Positions 6,543 to 14,963 of a stretch of 23,756 nt of DNA are shown here, in pieces (the first letter of the stretch is position 1; each line of letters starts with the position of its first letter). The notes beneath the pieces are model-generated. The model had not been told where the DNA came from and did no database searches. It saw nothing but the letters and a program-made list of their open reading frames with translations. Where the stretch lies: positions 1 through 23,756 of the forward strand of contig DATIFQ010000277.1 in the NCBI GenBank assembly GCA_035455185.1, in the 5' to 3' direction. Made by a program: the position numbers and the translations under genes. This DNA comes from JAEHDI01 sp035455185. Lineage in GTDB: Bacteria > Acidobacteriota > Terriglobia > Bryobacterales > Bryobacteraceae.

Positions 6543-7439
6543 CTAAGCCGCCGAGTGCTCAACCTCAAGGTCTCTGGCGTAAGGAGCGGGTTCCCCTTCG
6601 GGCGCGTGCAACAGGTTGTAAAGAGAACGGTGCGCGGGGATGCTAGACTCGACAAAATCGGCGCCGAGCGCGGTGATTACGCAGTCCCCGTTATTCTCCG
6701 GGCGGATGAATCCTTTCTCTTTGAGGAACCAGAACGTGAACATCAGGTGCTCGCGCGGAAACGACATCATTTGTTCGAACTCCAACAGAGATAAGCCCGG
6801 ATCTTCAGGATTCGAGCGCCGGCGCATGTAGAGCAAACAAAGCACGCCCAAACGGCGGTTAGCCTCTCCCTCGACACCGCCGATGAATTCCTTCAACTCG
6901 AACACCTTAAGCGGTTCGCTCCTTCGCCGGTTCAAGCGGGAGTCGTACTCGGCTCTCCGCTGGGGATCGATGAGTGTACGGTACGCCCGGTTGAGTTGCA
7001 GGAACTTCTCGCAGTCCCCGGTTTCCGGGTTGTCGGGGTGGAGGCGCACGACGAGCATTCGATACACGCGCTGGATCGTCTCCGTCTCGGCGTTGGGACT
7101 GATCTGAAGGAACTCGTAGTAGTCCGCAAGATCTTCACTATCCGGAATGTCGTCGCCACGCTTGACGTCATTCATCTCCAGTCCGATGACGAATTTGCCG
7201 TCCCGGCGAGTGCAGTGTCGCACTGACGCGGACCCCGCCAGACCGTACTGGTCCATGTTGATGAACACGTAAGAATTGGGATCTATCCGTTCTTCCGTCT
7301 CGATGCGCGCTCCTTTTTCGGAGACGTCGAGTCCCCGCGCCCGAATGAATCTTGTGTTGCCGACCTTATCCTGCCAGGAAAGGGAGAGCTCGCAATCAAC
7401 CGGTTTACGCCAGTGCCGCCGTGCCTCATTTTGCCGCAT
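6543..7439 (-). CDS. PilZ domain - J domain fusion protein
   Basis: A 298-residue soluble protein with three parts. Residues 5-92 are a PilZ domain, the cyclic di-GMP receptor fold, with both ligand motifs intact: Arg7-x-x-x-Arg11 and Asp38-x-Ser40-x-x-Gly43. Residues 107-166 are a J domain (DYYEFLQISP, then the HPD motif at 134-136, which in other J proteins stimulates DnaK ATPase). Residues 190-298 look like a winged-helix-type helical domain of unknown role. I chose ATG 7439 because GGAGGT lies seven bases upstream; an in-frame GTG at 7469 would add ten residues with no site. It is the first gene of a minus-strand set with bshC and the aldolase, and is divergent from a GGDEF-EAL gene. A c-di-GMP-controlled DnaK co-chaperone is my inference. 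Confidence 0.85.
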   Translation of the reverse strand: MRQNEARRHWRKPVDCELSLSWQDKVGNTRFIRARGLDVSEKGARIETEERIDPNSYVFINMDQYGLAGSASVRHCTRRDGKFVIGLEMNDVKRGDDIPDSEDLADYYEFLQISPNAETETIQRVYRMLVVRLHPDNPETGDCEKFLQLNRAYRTLIDPQRRAEYDSRLNRRRSEPLKVFELKEFIGGVEGEANRRLGVLCLLYMRRRSNPEDPGLSLLEFEQMMSFPREHLMFTFWFLKEKGFIRPENNGDCVITALGADFVESSIPAHRSLYNLLHAPEGEPAPYARDLEVEHSAA

Positions 7440-7846
7440 ATCTTGTACCTCCGTGTTGACACCCGCCACCGCGGTAGCGCGGTTCAGCCTGCCCGGTGCC
7501 GTTCCGATTCTATGAGCCGTAGCGGGTCCTGCCTATCGACCAACAAACGGCCTTCGTACCAGACCTGCGCACGACCCCGTTATGGCACTTTAGTTTCAGC
7601 CGGGAGAAACCCGGCCGGCCGCGCAGTCGTACCGGAAGGGCCGGTTCTGGGTCTTTTCGACTCGCGAACCAGAACCCTGGTCCTACGCCTTGCGGCCTTC
7701 TCTCGGCAAAAGCAGCCGCGCGACCGGATAACGCCCCCAGCAGGCGTCGCTGGGAGCGTACCGCAGGCACAAAGGTACCGGTACAAGATCGACGACGGAG
7801 CTATTCTCCGGGCCGCGCCGAAGTCAGTAAGATCGCTCCTGCAGTG
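7440..7846. promoter_or_regulatory. Divergent intergenic region between PilZ-J and GGDEF-EAL genes
   Basis: About 400 bases without a supported gene; short frames on both strands here have no recognisable features. It must hold promoters for both directions. Visible structure: inverted repeat GGTTCTGG (7643-7650) / CCAGAACC (7669-7676) around an 18-base loop, and the perfect palindrome GTACCGGTAC at 7775-7784, about 65 bases before the GGDEF-EAL start. No clear sigma-70 boxes were identified, and nothing matches a c-di-GMP riboswitch as I know it. Confidence 0.4.
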
Positions 7847-10800
7847 ATGGCCAATTGGGTCAGCCGCATCCGGAAAACCGTGCGAACCTGGCGAGAGGGC
7901 AGGCACTCTCTCGCCGTAGTCGTATCCATGCTTTGCGTCGGTCTTTTTCTGCTGGCGATCTGCCGGGTCTTCTGGGTTCGCGCCGCCCGCGTCGAACGCT
8001 GTGTCGAACTGGCCAACCGGCAACTGGAATTGTCCCGGGAATTCCTGTCGCTGGTCCGCCAGCCAAAAGGTCGCCCTGGCGACTGGAGTGGAGGGGATCC
8101 ACTTCTCATCACCGAGTTCGACACCGCTCTCGCATTGCTCGAGGACCATTTCAGCCAGGACCGAGGCGTGCTGCCTCTCCCGACACGGCTCTCACGAGGG
8201 CTCGCAGAAGTCCGGCGGCTGTGGCCGGAGATCAAGGAACCATTACGGCAAGCGGCCGCGCGCAGGGGCACCGAAGACGCTCGCCACCTCGAGCCGAAGG
8301 TGATTGCCATGGTCGAAGCGTGGGACGGACTCGGGGATGCGACGAGACAGCGAAGGCTTGCACTCCAGCAGTGGCTCATCTGCGTAATGGCGGCAATCAC
8401 CGCCGCGGCGCTCATGCTGCTTTACTCCGGCGCTTGGGTCATCGCGGCTGGCGGCACGCGTGCCCGGCGGTTCGTGGAAGCGATCGTGCGTCACGCAGCG
8501 AACGGTCCGTTCGGGGATCCCAGCCGGGCGGCGGCCCGGACCGACCTCGCTAAGCTGCCGCGGATGTTCAACGGCCTTTCCGAGGCGATGGGCGCGGTCC
8601 TCGAATACGTGGAGGAGAATTCCAGGGCCGTCGAAGACATCGCGGACCGCCTTCCATCTGGAGTGCTCGTCTTCGCTCAGGATCTTTCGGTGCGTTACGC
8701 GAACCGTGCGTTCGTCGATAGCCTCCGCCTGACGGAGCCGGACATCCGCGGCATGAGCCTGGGGACGGTTGTCGTGTGTGAACCGCTGACGAGATGGGCC
8801 CGCCATGTGCTGGAGACCAGAACCTCCGTGAGCAACGTCCTGGTGGAGGCGGGCACGAACGGCGACAAGCGGATACTCAGGGCGCGGTTGGCCGCCTTCC
8901 AGCCGCGGAATACCGCGGAGGTGCAGGGACTGATCGTCACCGAAGACTACACGGAATTCGATTTTCTGCGCAGCGCCCGGGAAGAGTCCGAGCAGAGGTA
9001 CCGGAGGCTGCTCGAGAGTTCCGCCGAGGCGGTGGTCGTTGTGCGGGAGGACGGCACGATCCTCGAGATGAACAAGCTCGCGGAGACAGCGTTCGGGTAC
9101 TCGTGCCGCGAGGCGGCCGGTCTGCCACTGGTCGCGATCGCTCAGGAGAGCGGCCGCGTGGTGCCTGAGCACACGCTCTCCTCGCTTCTCCGCTCGGGCA
9201 TGTGGCAATTGCACGGAACCACCCTCGAATACGAGTTCCGCCGCCGCGACGGAACGGTATTTCCCGGCGAGGTGAGGTTGGCGGCATGCCAGGCAGAGAC
9301 AGGCCGGCTCTACTTCGTGAGTATCCGGGACATCGCGGACGTGAAACGGTCCGAGATCCTGGCGAAGGACCGGCTCGAAGTGATCGAAATGATCGCTCGA
9401 AACCAACCGCTGGAAGCGGTACTGGCCGGCCTGGCGCAAATGCTCGAACGGCAGGTGCCGGGCGCACGGTGCGCGGTGATGCTGCTGCGGGACAACCGTC
9501 TTCAGCCGGCGGCCGCTCCCAATATCCCCGAGAGTTTCGTGCGTGCTCTTTCCGGGATGCGGATCGGACCGGACGCCGCCTCCTGCGGGTCGGTGGCGTT
9601 CCAGGGAGAACTGACCGTCGTCAGCGACATCGCCTCCGAGCCCGGCTGGGAAGAGTATCGAGAAGCGGCGCTAAGCCACGGACTGCGCGCCGCCTGGTCA
9701 GCGCCAATCCACTCGAGCGAGGGCACGATCGTCGGGACGCTTGCGCTCTACCACGGGGAACCCCGGCAGCCGAACAGGGGGCAGTTGGATCTGATGCAAA
9801 TGGCCTGCCGGCTGGCCGCAGTGTCCATCGAACAACGGCAACTGAACGGGCGTCTCAATTACCAGGCCGAACACGACGCGTTGACGGGCCTCCCCAATCG
9901 ATTTCACTTCGAGAACTGGATGCAAAAGCAGCTACTGCTTGCCCGCCGGCACCGGCGCCGCGTGGGCGTACTGGTGGTTGATCTCGATCGCTTCAAGCTC
10001 ATCAACGACACGCTCGGGCACGCGGTCGGCGACGGTCTGCTGCGGCAGATCGCCGGCCGGTTGCGCGAGCATGTTCGCGAGACAGACATGGTGGCTCGGT
10101 GGGGCGGCGACGAGTTTGTAGTCGGACTGCTGGAGCTTCGTGAAAGCCGCGACGCCAGCCTCGTAGCGGAAAAACTGCTGGACGCAATGAGGACCGCGTT
10201 CGAAGTGGAGGGAAACGAGCTCTTCGCGACGTTCACCATCGGAATCAGCATCTACCCGCGCGATGGAGCGGACTTGGACGCACTCGTTCAAAACGCAGAC
10301 CGGGCGATGTACCGTAGCAAGAACCAGGGGGGGAATGCCTTCCGGTGCTACTCCCCGGAGATGGGCCGGACCGTCGCCAAGCACCTGGAGCTGGAGACCA
10401 GTCTCCGCCGGGCCCTCGAGCGTCACGAACTCCTGCTCCACTACCAGCCGCAATTCGACCTCCGAAGCGGCGAGTTGGTCGGAGTGGAAGCACTGCTTCG
10501 CTGGAGCAGCCATCGGTTCGGCTTGGTTCCGCCGTCGGATTTCATTCCGATTGCCGAGGAAACCGGGCTGATTGTTCCGATCGGCGCCTGGGCGCTCCGA
10601 GAGGCCTGCCGGCAGATTCGCGCCTGGCAGGATGCCGGGCACACACCTGTAAAGGTGGCGGTGAACGTGTCGGTCCTGCAGTTCGCGAAGGCGGACTTTG
10701 TCGAGATCGTCGCCCGTGCACTGGAGGAGACCAGCGTGCTCGCTGAACTACTGGAACTGGAGATGACAGAGAGCCTGATCATTCGCAGTCTGGAGGAATC

Positions 10801-11293
10801 CACTGTCCGAATGGCCCGGCTGCGATCTCTGGGAGTCGGCCTCGCCGTGGATGATTTCGGCACGGGCTACTCCTCTCTGGCGTACCTCCACCGGCTGCCG
10901 ATCGACACCCTGAAAATCGATCAGTCGTTTGTCAGGGACCTCAGTGTCTCATCGAGCACGCGGGCGCTGGTGCAGTCGATTGTGTCTCTCGCCAAGAACC
11001 TGGGCATGCGGTCGACGGCGGAAGGCGTCGAAACGTTTTCACAGATGGGCGCGTTGCGAAGGGCGGGATGCTCCCACGCTCAGGGGTTCTTCTTCGGCAA
11101 GCCGATGGCGCCCGAAGCAGTGGCTCTGTTGATGGACCGGCAAAAGGCAGCCCGGACAAACGGACCGCCGTTCCAGATCATCACGCCAATGCCGCGAGAA
11201 GACACCACCAGCAAACAGGCACGGCTCCATGTCCTGCCGCCGCCGGTGAGGCGACCCGCATACCGTGGTGGAGAGAACCTCACGGTTGTCTGA
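7847..11293 (+). CDS. Membrane GGDEF-EAL protein with PAS and GAF domains
   Basis: A 1148-residue cyclic di-GMP turnover enzyme. Two membrane helices (about 22-44 and 176-200) bracket a periplasmic sensor region of about 130 residues. Then come two PAS-like domains (about 260-380 and 385-505), a GAF domain (about 515-670), GGDEF (about 675-835) and EAL (about 845-1095). The diguanylate cyclase site is intact (GGDEF, 753-757) with a product-inhibition motif RETD (744-747) five residues before it. The phosphodiesterase site is also intact: Glu881 in EALLRW, then NVSVLQF, EMTES, DDFGTGYSSL, KIDQSF and AEGVE. So both activities are possible. GTG at 7844 abuts the chosen ATG at 7847; no strong ribosome-binding site is seen. 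A Pro-rich tail of about 50 residues follows EAL. It is divergent to the PilZ-J gene. Confidence 0.93.
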   Translation: MANWVSRIRKTVRTWREGRHSLAVVVSMLCVGLFLLAICRVFWVRAARVERCVELANRQLELSREFLSLVRQPKGRPGDWSGGDPLLITEFDTALALLEDHFSQDRGVLPLPTRLSRGLAEVRRLWPEIKEPLRQAAARRGTEDARHLEPKVIAMVEAWDGLGDATRQRRLALQQWLICVMAAITAAALMLLYSGAWVIAAGGTRARRFVEAIVRHAANGPFGDPSRAAARTDLAKLPRMFNGLSEAMGAVLEYVEENSRAVEDIADRLPSGVLVFAQDLSVRYANRAFVDSLRLTEPDIRGMSLGTVVVCEPLTRWARHVLETRTSVSNVLVEAGTNGDKRILRARLAAFQPRNTAEVQGLIVTEDYTEFDFLRSAREESEQRYRRLLESSAEAVVVVREDGTILEMNKLAETAFGYSCREAAGLPLVAIAQESGRVVPEHTLSSLLRSGMWQLHGTTLEYEFRRRDGTVFPGEVRLAACQAETGRLYFVSIRDIADVKRSEILAKDRLEVIEMIARNQPLEAVLAGLAQMLERQVPGARCAVMLLRDNRLQPAAAPNIPESFVRALSGMRIGPDAASCGSVAFQGELTVVSDIASEPGWEEYREAALSHGLRAAWSAPIHSSEGTIVGTLALYHGEPRQPNRGQLDLMQMACRLAAVSIEQRQLNGRLNYQAEHDALTGLPNRFHFENWMQKQLLLARRHRRRVGVLVVDLDRFKLINDTLGHAVGDGLLRQIAGRLREHVRETDMVARWGGDEFVVGLLELRESRDASLVAEKLLDAMRTAFEVEGNELFATFTIGISIYPRDGADLDALVQNADRAMYRSKNQGGNAFRCYSPEMGRTVAKHLELETSLRRALERHELLLHYQPQFDLRSGELVGVEALLRWSSHRFGLVPPSDFIPIAEETGLIVPIGAWALREACRQIRAWQDAGHTPVKVAVNVSVLQFAKADFVEIVARALEETSVLAELLELEMTESLIIRSLEESTVRMARLRSLGVGLAVDDFGTGYSSLAYLHRLPIDTLKIDQSFVRDLSVSSSTRALVQSIVSLAKNLGMRSTAEGVETFSQMGALRRAGCSHAQGFFFGKPMAPEAVALLMDRQKAARTNGPPFQIITPMPREDTTSKQARLHVLPPPVRRPAYRGGENLTVV

Positions 11294-11381
11294 GAATCCT
11301 CCCGAAAGCTGTCGATTCTGTTACCTTTAGATGTGCCCGTGTCCCAGACCGGCGCGCGGAGCGGGTGGCGGAAGCGTCATC

Positions 11382-11711
11382 ATGAGGGACGATGCGGAGT
11401 TCAAACACCACGCTGACAATGCGATCCATAGTGTCTACCTCGCCCTGACTGCTGCCTCCGACGACTATGCGTACGACGTGAGCTATGAGAGTGGCGTCCT
11501 TACCGTCGAGATAAAGCGGCCGCGTGGGAGGCTTGTCGTCGACGCGCATCCCGCAGCACGGCAGATCCGAATCTTCAGCCCGTCAAGAAGTTACAAGCTG
11601 GACTGGGACGTCGTCGAGAACGAATTCCTGCTGTCCGGTACGGGGGAAAACCTGAAAGAAGCCATGGAGGAAGCTCTCAGCCGCCACCTCAAGGAAGACG
11701 TGGCCCTTTAG
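11382..11711 (+). CDS. cyaY: Frataxin/CyaY-like iron-binding protein
   Basis: A 109-residue protein with the frataxin pattern. An acidic first helix begins DDAEFKHHADNAI, a strand reads YESGVLTVEI, followed by LVVDAHPAARQIRIFSPS, a strand with KLDW, then SGTGENLKEAMEEAL at the C-terminal helix. This parallels the E. coli CyaY layout (EFHRLAD, GVLTITF, RQEPLHQVWLAT, GETFWDLLE). Frataxins bind iron and modulate iron-sulfur cluster assembly on IscU/IscS. The start is taken at ATG 11382 with GGAAG about nine bases upstream; a longer frame from 11331 would add a Pro/Cys-rich stretch unlike the family. It lies 88 bases after the GGDEF-EAL gene and 6 bases before the hemW-like gene, with which it is likely co-transcribed. 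Confidence 0.72.
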   Translation: MRDDAEFKHHADNAIHSVYLALTAASDDYAYDVSYESGVLTVEIKRPRGRLVVDAHPAARQIRIFSPSRSYKLDWDVVENEFLLSGTGENLKEAMEEALSRHLKEDVAL

Positions 11712-11717
11712 CAGGAC

Positions 11718-12815
11718 ATGCCCGCGGTATACATCTCCTATCCCTTCTGTCGACAGAAGTGCACTTACTGTAACTTCGCCTCGGGCGTGTTTCCACGCTC
11801 GCTCGAAGAGCGCTACCGCAAGGCTCTGCTGGCCGAGATCGGGAGTCACATCTGGCGCTGGCGGCCGGAGACGCTGTACCTCGGCGGAGGTACGCCGGGC
11901 GACATTGAGGCGGAAGGGCTGGAGGCGATCCTCGCCGCCGTGCCTGGCCATCCGTGGCTGGAGGTGACCATTGAGGCAGCTCCCGGATCGATCGCGCGGG
12001 ATCTTGTGGACGTCTGGTGCCGCCTCGGCGTCAACCGGGTAAGCCTGGGCGTACAGTCGTTCATCGGCGGCGAAATTGCCCGCACCGGAAGGAAGCACAC
12101 GGCCCACACGGTGCGGGACGAGGTGGCGCTGCTGCGAAACGGCGGTATCACGAACATCAACATCGACCTCATCGCCGGACTGGCCGGGCAGACGGTCAAG
12201 AACTGGAGCGAGTCGCTTGACTGGATCGAGCGGCTGGCGCCGCCGCACGTCTCGGTCTACATGTTCGAACTGGACGAAGACAGCCGCCTCGGCCGCGAGA
12301 TCCTCCAAGGCGGCGCGCGGTACGGCGCGCGAGACGTGCCTTCCGACGACCGGACTGCCGAGATGTACGAAACTGCGGTAGAGCGGCTGCTGGCGATGGG
12401 CCTGGAGCGGTACGAGATCTCCAACTTCGCCCTGCCGGGGCACGAATCGCGGCACAACCTGAAGTACTGGCGGCTGGAGCCGTACACGGGCTTCGGGGCG
12501 GATGCTCACTCGTTCGACGGCGACATGCGGCGGCAGAACGTGGAAGCGCCGCAGGATTACACCGAGCGGGTGGAGCGAGGCGAATCGCCCTGTATAGGGG
12601 CGGTTCGGGCCCAGGCGGAGGAGGAACGCTTCTTCGTGGGTCTTCGGCTCACCGCCGGCATCCGTCCGCGTCCGAAGGAATGGCAGAGGTTCGAGCGGCC
12701 TATCCGCCGGTTCCTGGGCGAGGGACTGCTCGAGACCGACGGCGAAACGCTGCGGCTGACATCGCGCGGTATTCTCGTTTCCAATGAAGTGTTCCAGGAG
12801 TTCGTCGACATATGA
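11718..12815 (+). CDS. hemW: HemW-like radical SAM protein (heme chaperone)
   Basis: A 365-residue radical SAM protein. The 4Fe-4S motif CRQKCTYC places cysteines at 11, 15 and 18, preceded by ISYPF. GGGTP is at 56-60, followed by the EAAPGS strand (EANPGS in most relatives), GVNRVSLGVQSF, INIDLIAGLAGQT, and the family marker HNLKYWR...YTGFGADAHS. The C-terminus resembles the HemN_C wHTH region. HemW was long annotated as oxygen-independent coproporphyrinogen III oxidase but is now viewed as a heme-binding chaperone for respiratory enzymes; true HemN is longer, about 450 residues. The ATG follows the frataxin stop by 6 bases, and its TGA overlaps the next gene's ATG. Co-location with frataxin is consistent with a role in iron or heme delivery. 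Confidence 0.88.
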   Translation: MPAVYISYPFCRQKCTYCNFASGVFPRSLEERYRKALLAEIGSHIWRWRPETLYLGGGTPGDIEAEGLEAILAAVPGHPWLEVTIEAAPGSIARDLVDVWCRLGVNRVSLGVQSFIGGEIARTGRKHTAHTVRDEVALLRNGGITNINIDLIAGLAGQTVKNWSESLDWIERLAPPHVSVYMFELDEDSRLGREILQGGARYGARDVPSDDRTAEMYETAVERLLAMGLERYEISNFALPGHESRHNLKYWRLEPYTGFGADAHSFDGDMRRQNVEAPQDYTERVERGESPCIGAVRAQAEEERFFVGLRLTAGIRPRPKEWQRFERPIRRFLGEGLLETDGETLRLTSRGILVSNEVFQEFVDI

Positions 12816-13873
12816 ATCCCAGCGAATGGACTGACCTCCGCAGTGACACGGTGACTCGGCCCACGGCCGCGATGCGGCGCGCGATGGCGGAGGCGGAGGT
12901 CGGTGACGACGTCTATGGCGAAGATCCGACGGTGAACCGCCTGGAGCGCCGGGCGGCCGAGATCTTCGGCAAAGAGGCGGGCCTGTTCGTGCCCACGGGC
13001 ACGATGGGCAACACGATCGCCGTCAAGGTTCACACGAACCACGGCCAGGAGGTTATCTGCGAAGCGCGCTCTCACGTCCTTAGCTACGAACTGGCGATGA
13101 TGGCGTGGTTCTCCGGTTGTGTGGCGAGGGCCGTTCGGGCCGAAGACGGCGTGCTGCGGTGGAGCCGGATCCGTCCGGAGATCCGCTTGCTCGGGCCGCA
13201 CTGGGCGCCGACGGGGCTGATCGAGATCGAGAACACGCACAACATGGCCGGCGGAACGGTGATGCCGGTGGAAGCAATCGAGGAGATCTGCGACGGCGCG
13301 CACGGCCTCGGCCTGAAGGTCCACATGGATGGCGCGCGCGTGTTCAACGCCGCTGCGCATCTCGGGCGGCCGGTCAGCGAGATCACGGCGAAGGTGGACA
13401 CGGTGATGTTCTGTCTGTCCAAGGGGCTCGGCGCACCGGTGGGCTCGATGCTCGTCGGCACGGTGGCGGACATGGCGCGCGGGAGGCTGTACCGCAAGCG
13501 GCTCGGCGGCGGGATGCGGCAGGTGGGTGTGCTGGCGGCGGCGGGGCTGATCGCTCTCGAGGAGATGCCAAATCGGCTTGGCGAGGATCACGAGAACGCC
13601 CAGTTTCTGGCGGAGGCGCTCGCGCGGATCCCCGGAATTCGCATCCCGCACGAGGTGCAGACGAACATCGTGATCTTCGACGTCAGCGGAACCGGGCTGG
13701 CGTCGTCCGAATTCAGCGCCCGGCTGAAGAAGCGCGGAGTGCTGATCAACGGGATCAACCCGACGCAGATGCGCCTGCTGACGCATTTCGACGCCAACCG
13801 CACGGCCTGCGAGCGCGCGCTGGAGGCAATCGGACAGGTGGCCGCCGGAGCCGCGGTGGCAAAGGAGGCATAG
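12812..13873 (+). CDS. ltaE: Low-specificity L-threonine aldolase
   Basis: A 353-residue PLP enzyme of fold type I that splits L-threonine or allo-threonine to glycine and acetaldehyde. It opens with the signature DLRSDTVTRPTAAMR and continues with GDDVYGEDPTVNRLE, the PLP-ring contact region GTMGN, ENTHNMAGGTVMP, HMDGARVFNAA (the Asp that binds the pyridine nitrogen) and the Schiff-base lysine Lys204 in FCLSKGLGAPVGS. Its length is normal. The ATG overlaps the hemW stop (ATGA), and its own TAG shares one base with the GTG of the following SDR, so translation of the set is probably coupled. No link of threonine cleavage to the upstream iron genes is evident, apart from glycine being a heme precursor in organisms using ALA synthase, which is not shown here. 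Confidence 0.92.
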   Translation: MNPSEWTDLRSDTVTRPTAAMRRAMAEAEVGDDVYGEDPTVNRLERRAAEIFGKEAGLFVPTGTMGNTIAVKVHTNHGQEVICEARSHVLSYELAMMAWFSGCVARAVRAEDGVLRWSRIRPEIRLLGPHWAPTGLIEIENTHNMAGGTVMPVEAIEEICDGAHGLGLKVHMDGARVFNAAAHLGRPVSEITAKVDTVMFCLSKGLGAPVGSMLVGTVADMARGRLYRKRLGGGMRQVGVLAAAGLIALEEMPNRLGEDHENAQFLAEALARIPGIRIPHEVQTNIVIFDVSGTGLASSEFSARLKKRGVLINGINPTQMRLLTHFDANRTACERALEAIGQVAAGAAVAKEA

Positions 13874-14703
13874 TGCCATTCACGCTGCAAGGAAAGGCGG
13901 CGCTGGTGACGGGCGCCGGACGCGGTATCGGGCGGGCCATCGCGGAGCAACTGGCAGCGGCTGGAGCCGCCGTCATGGTGAACGACCTCGACGACCCGGC
14001 AGCCGCCGAGACTGAGGCGATCATCCGCAATGCGGGCGGGCGAGCGGAGCGGCTCGCGGGCGACGTGACGCACCCGGATTTTCCGGAAAGGCTGGTGAAT
14101 GGGGCGCTCCGCGCTTTCAGCTCGATCGACATCATCGTCAACAACGCCGGCTACACCTGGGACAACGTAATCCAGAAGACGACCGACGAACAGTTCCAGG
14201 CTATGCTGGACGTCCATATCACCGCCCCGTTCCGCATCTTGAGGGCCGCTTCCGGATGGATCCGCGAGACGGCCAAGCGTGAGATGAGCGAGGGGCGCCG
14301 CGTGATGCGCAAGGTGGTGAACATCACGTCGATCTCGGGCGTGGACGGCAACGCTGGGCAGGCGGGTTACTCCTCCGGGAAAGCGGGCGTGATCGGACTG
14401 ACGAAGACGCTGGCCAAGGAATGGGGCCGGTACAACGTAACGGTGAACTGCGTCGGCTTCGGGATCATCGAGACGCGGCTGACGCAACCGCTCGGACAGG
14501 AGGGCGCGGCGATCGACATCCGCGGGCGGCAGATCCCTGTGGGTGTTCAGCCGGCGACTTTGGAAGCCCTGCGGGCGATGTCCCCGCTGGGGCGGCTGGG
14601 GACGGTAGAGGAGGCAGCGGGTTCGGTGCTGTTCTTCTGCTTGCCGCTGTCGGACTACGTGACCGGCGAAGTCCTGCTCTGCAGTGGCGGCGTGCATTTC
14701 TGA
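13873..14703 (+). CDS. SDR-family NAD(P)-dependent oxidoreductase (FabG-like)
   Basis: A 276-residue classical short-chain dehydrogenase. The Rossmann motif TGAGRGIG spans 13-20, NNAG follows in the middle, the catalytic Ser lies in ITSISG and the Tyr166-x-x-x-Lys170 pair in YSSGK. It ends with a family-typical SDYVTGEVLLCSGG. The chosen start is GTG 13873, with AAAGGAGG four bases upstream. The frame happens to be open far back into ltaE (to 13105), but that part is an antiphase reading of the threonine aldolase and is not coding. It resembles 3-oxoacyl-ACP reductases, but is outside a fatty acid cluster, so the substrate is unknown. The run of about 15 residues before the TSISG strand (RETAKREMSEGRR) is longer than in minimal FabG and is seen in HSD17B4/multifunctional-type relatives. 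Confidence 0.88.
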   Translation: MPFTLQGKAALVTGAGRGIGRAIAEQLAAAGAAVMVNDLDDPAAAETEAIIRNAGGRAERLAGDVTHPDFPERLVNGALRAFSSIDIIVNNAGYTWDNVIQKTTDEQFQAMLDVHITAPFRILRAASGWIRETAKREMSEGRRVMRKVVNITSISGVDGNAGQAGYSSGKAGVIGLTKTLAKEWGRYNVTVNCVGFGIIETRLTQPLGQEGAAIDIRGRQIPVGVQPATLEALRAMSPLGRLGTVEEAAGSVLFFCLPLSDYVTGEVLLCSGGVHF

Positions 14704-14746
14704 GCGGCAGATCCCTCTTTTGCGGTGGACGTGGGCCAGCGGCGAA

Positions 14747-14768
14747 ACTTCCGGTCTGTCCCGGAAGT
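14747..14768 (+). terminator. Hairpin after the SDR gene (possible terminator)
   Basis: ACTTCCGG and CCGGAAGT form a perfect 8-bp stem with a 6-base loop, 44 bases after the SDR stop. There is no T tract, so intrinsic termination is doubtful. Confidence 0.3.
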
Positions 14769-14837
14769 GGGCCGGCGCCAATCGGTTCCAGCGGCCGGTT
14801 TCATCCGCGCCACAGCATTGACCAAACAAACCCAATT

Positions 14838-14855
14838 GCCCCCATTTGCGGGGGC
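14838..14855. repeat. GC-rich hairpin
   Basis: GCCCCC and GGGGGC form a 6-bp stem around ATTTGC, in the non-coding stretch between the SDR gene and the recombinase remnant. No T tract follows on either strand. The rest of 14704-14930 shows nothing I recognise. Confidence 0.3.
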
Positions 14856-14963
14856 TGCCCGCCTGTACCTTATCTCGATCTCATCATATGAGTGCGGCTG
14901 GTGAGCCGATCGCTGTTCTGAAGGGCAAACGGCTGAAACGCGGGGGAATCGAGCGGTGGAAAA

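Noticed and set aside
7440..7846. c-di-GMP riboswitch before the GGDEF-EAL or PilZ-J gene
   Set aside because: Only a simple hairpin and a palindrome are visible; the conserved GEMM core could not be found by eye.
8243..9439. 398-codon minus-strand frame inside the GGDEF-EAL gene
   Set aside because: Antisense to PAS and sensor regions with clear domain motifs; no features of its own.
13105..13872. Long upstream extension of the SDR open frame (532 codons in total)
   Set aside because: It is an antiphase reading of the threonine aldolase gene in GC-rich DNA; composition is Arg/Gly/Ala-rich without family features, and the SDR motifs and a strong ribosome-binding site place the start at 13873.
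12557..13879. 440-codon minus-strand frame across hemW and ltaE
   Set aside because: Arg/His/Pro-rich antisense shadow of well-supported genes.
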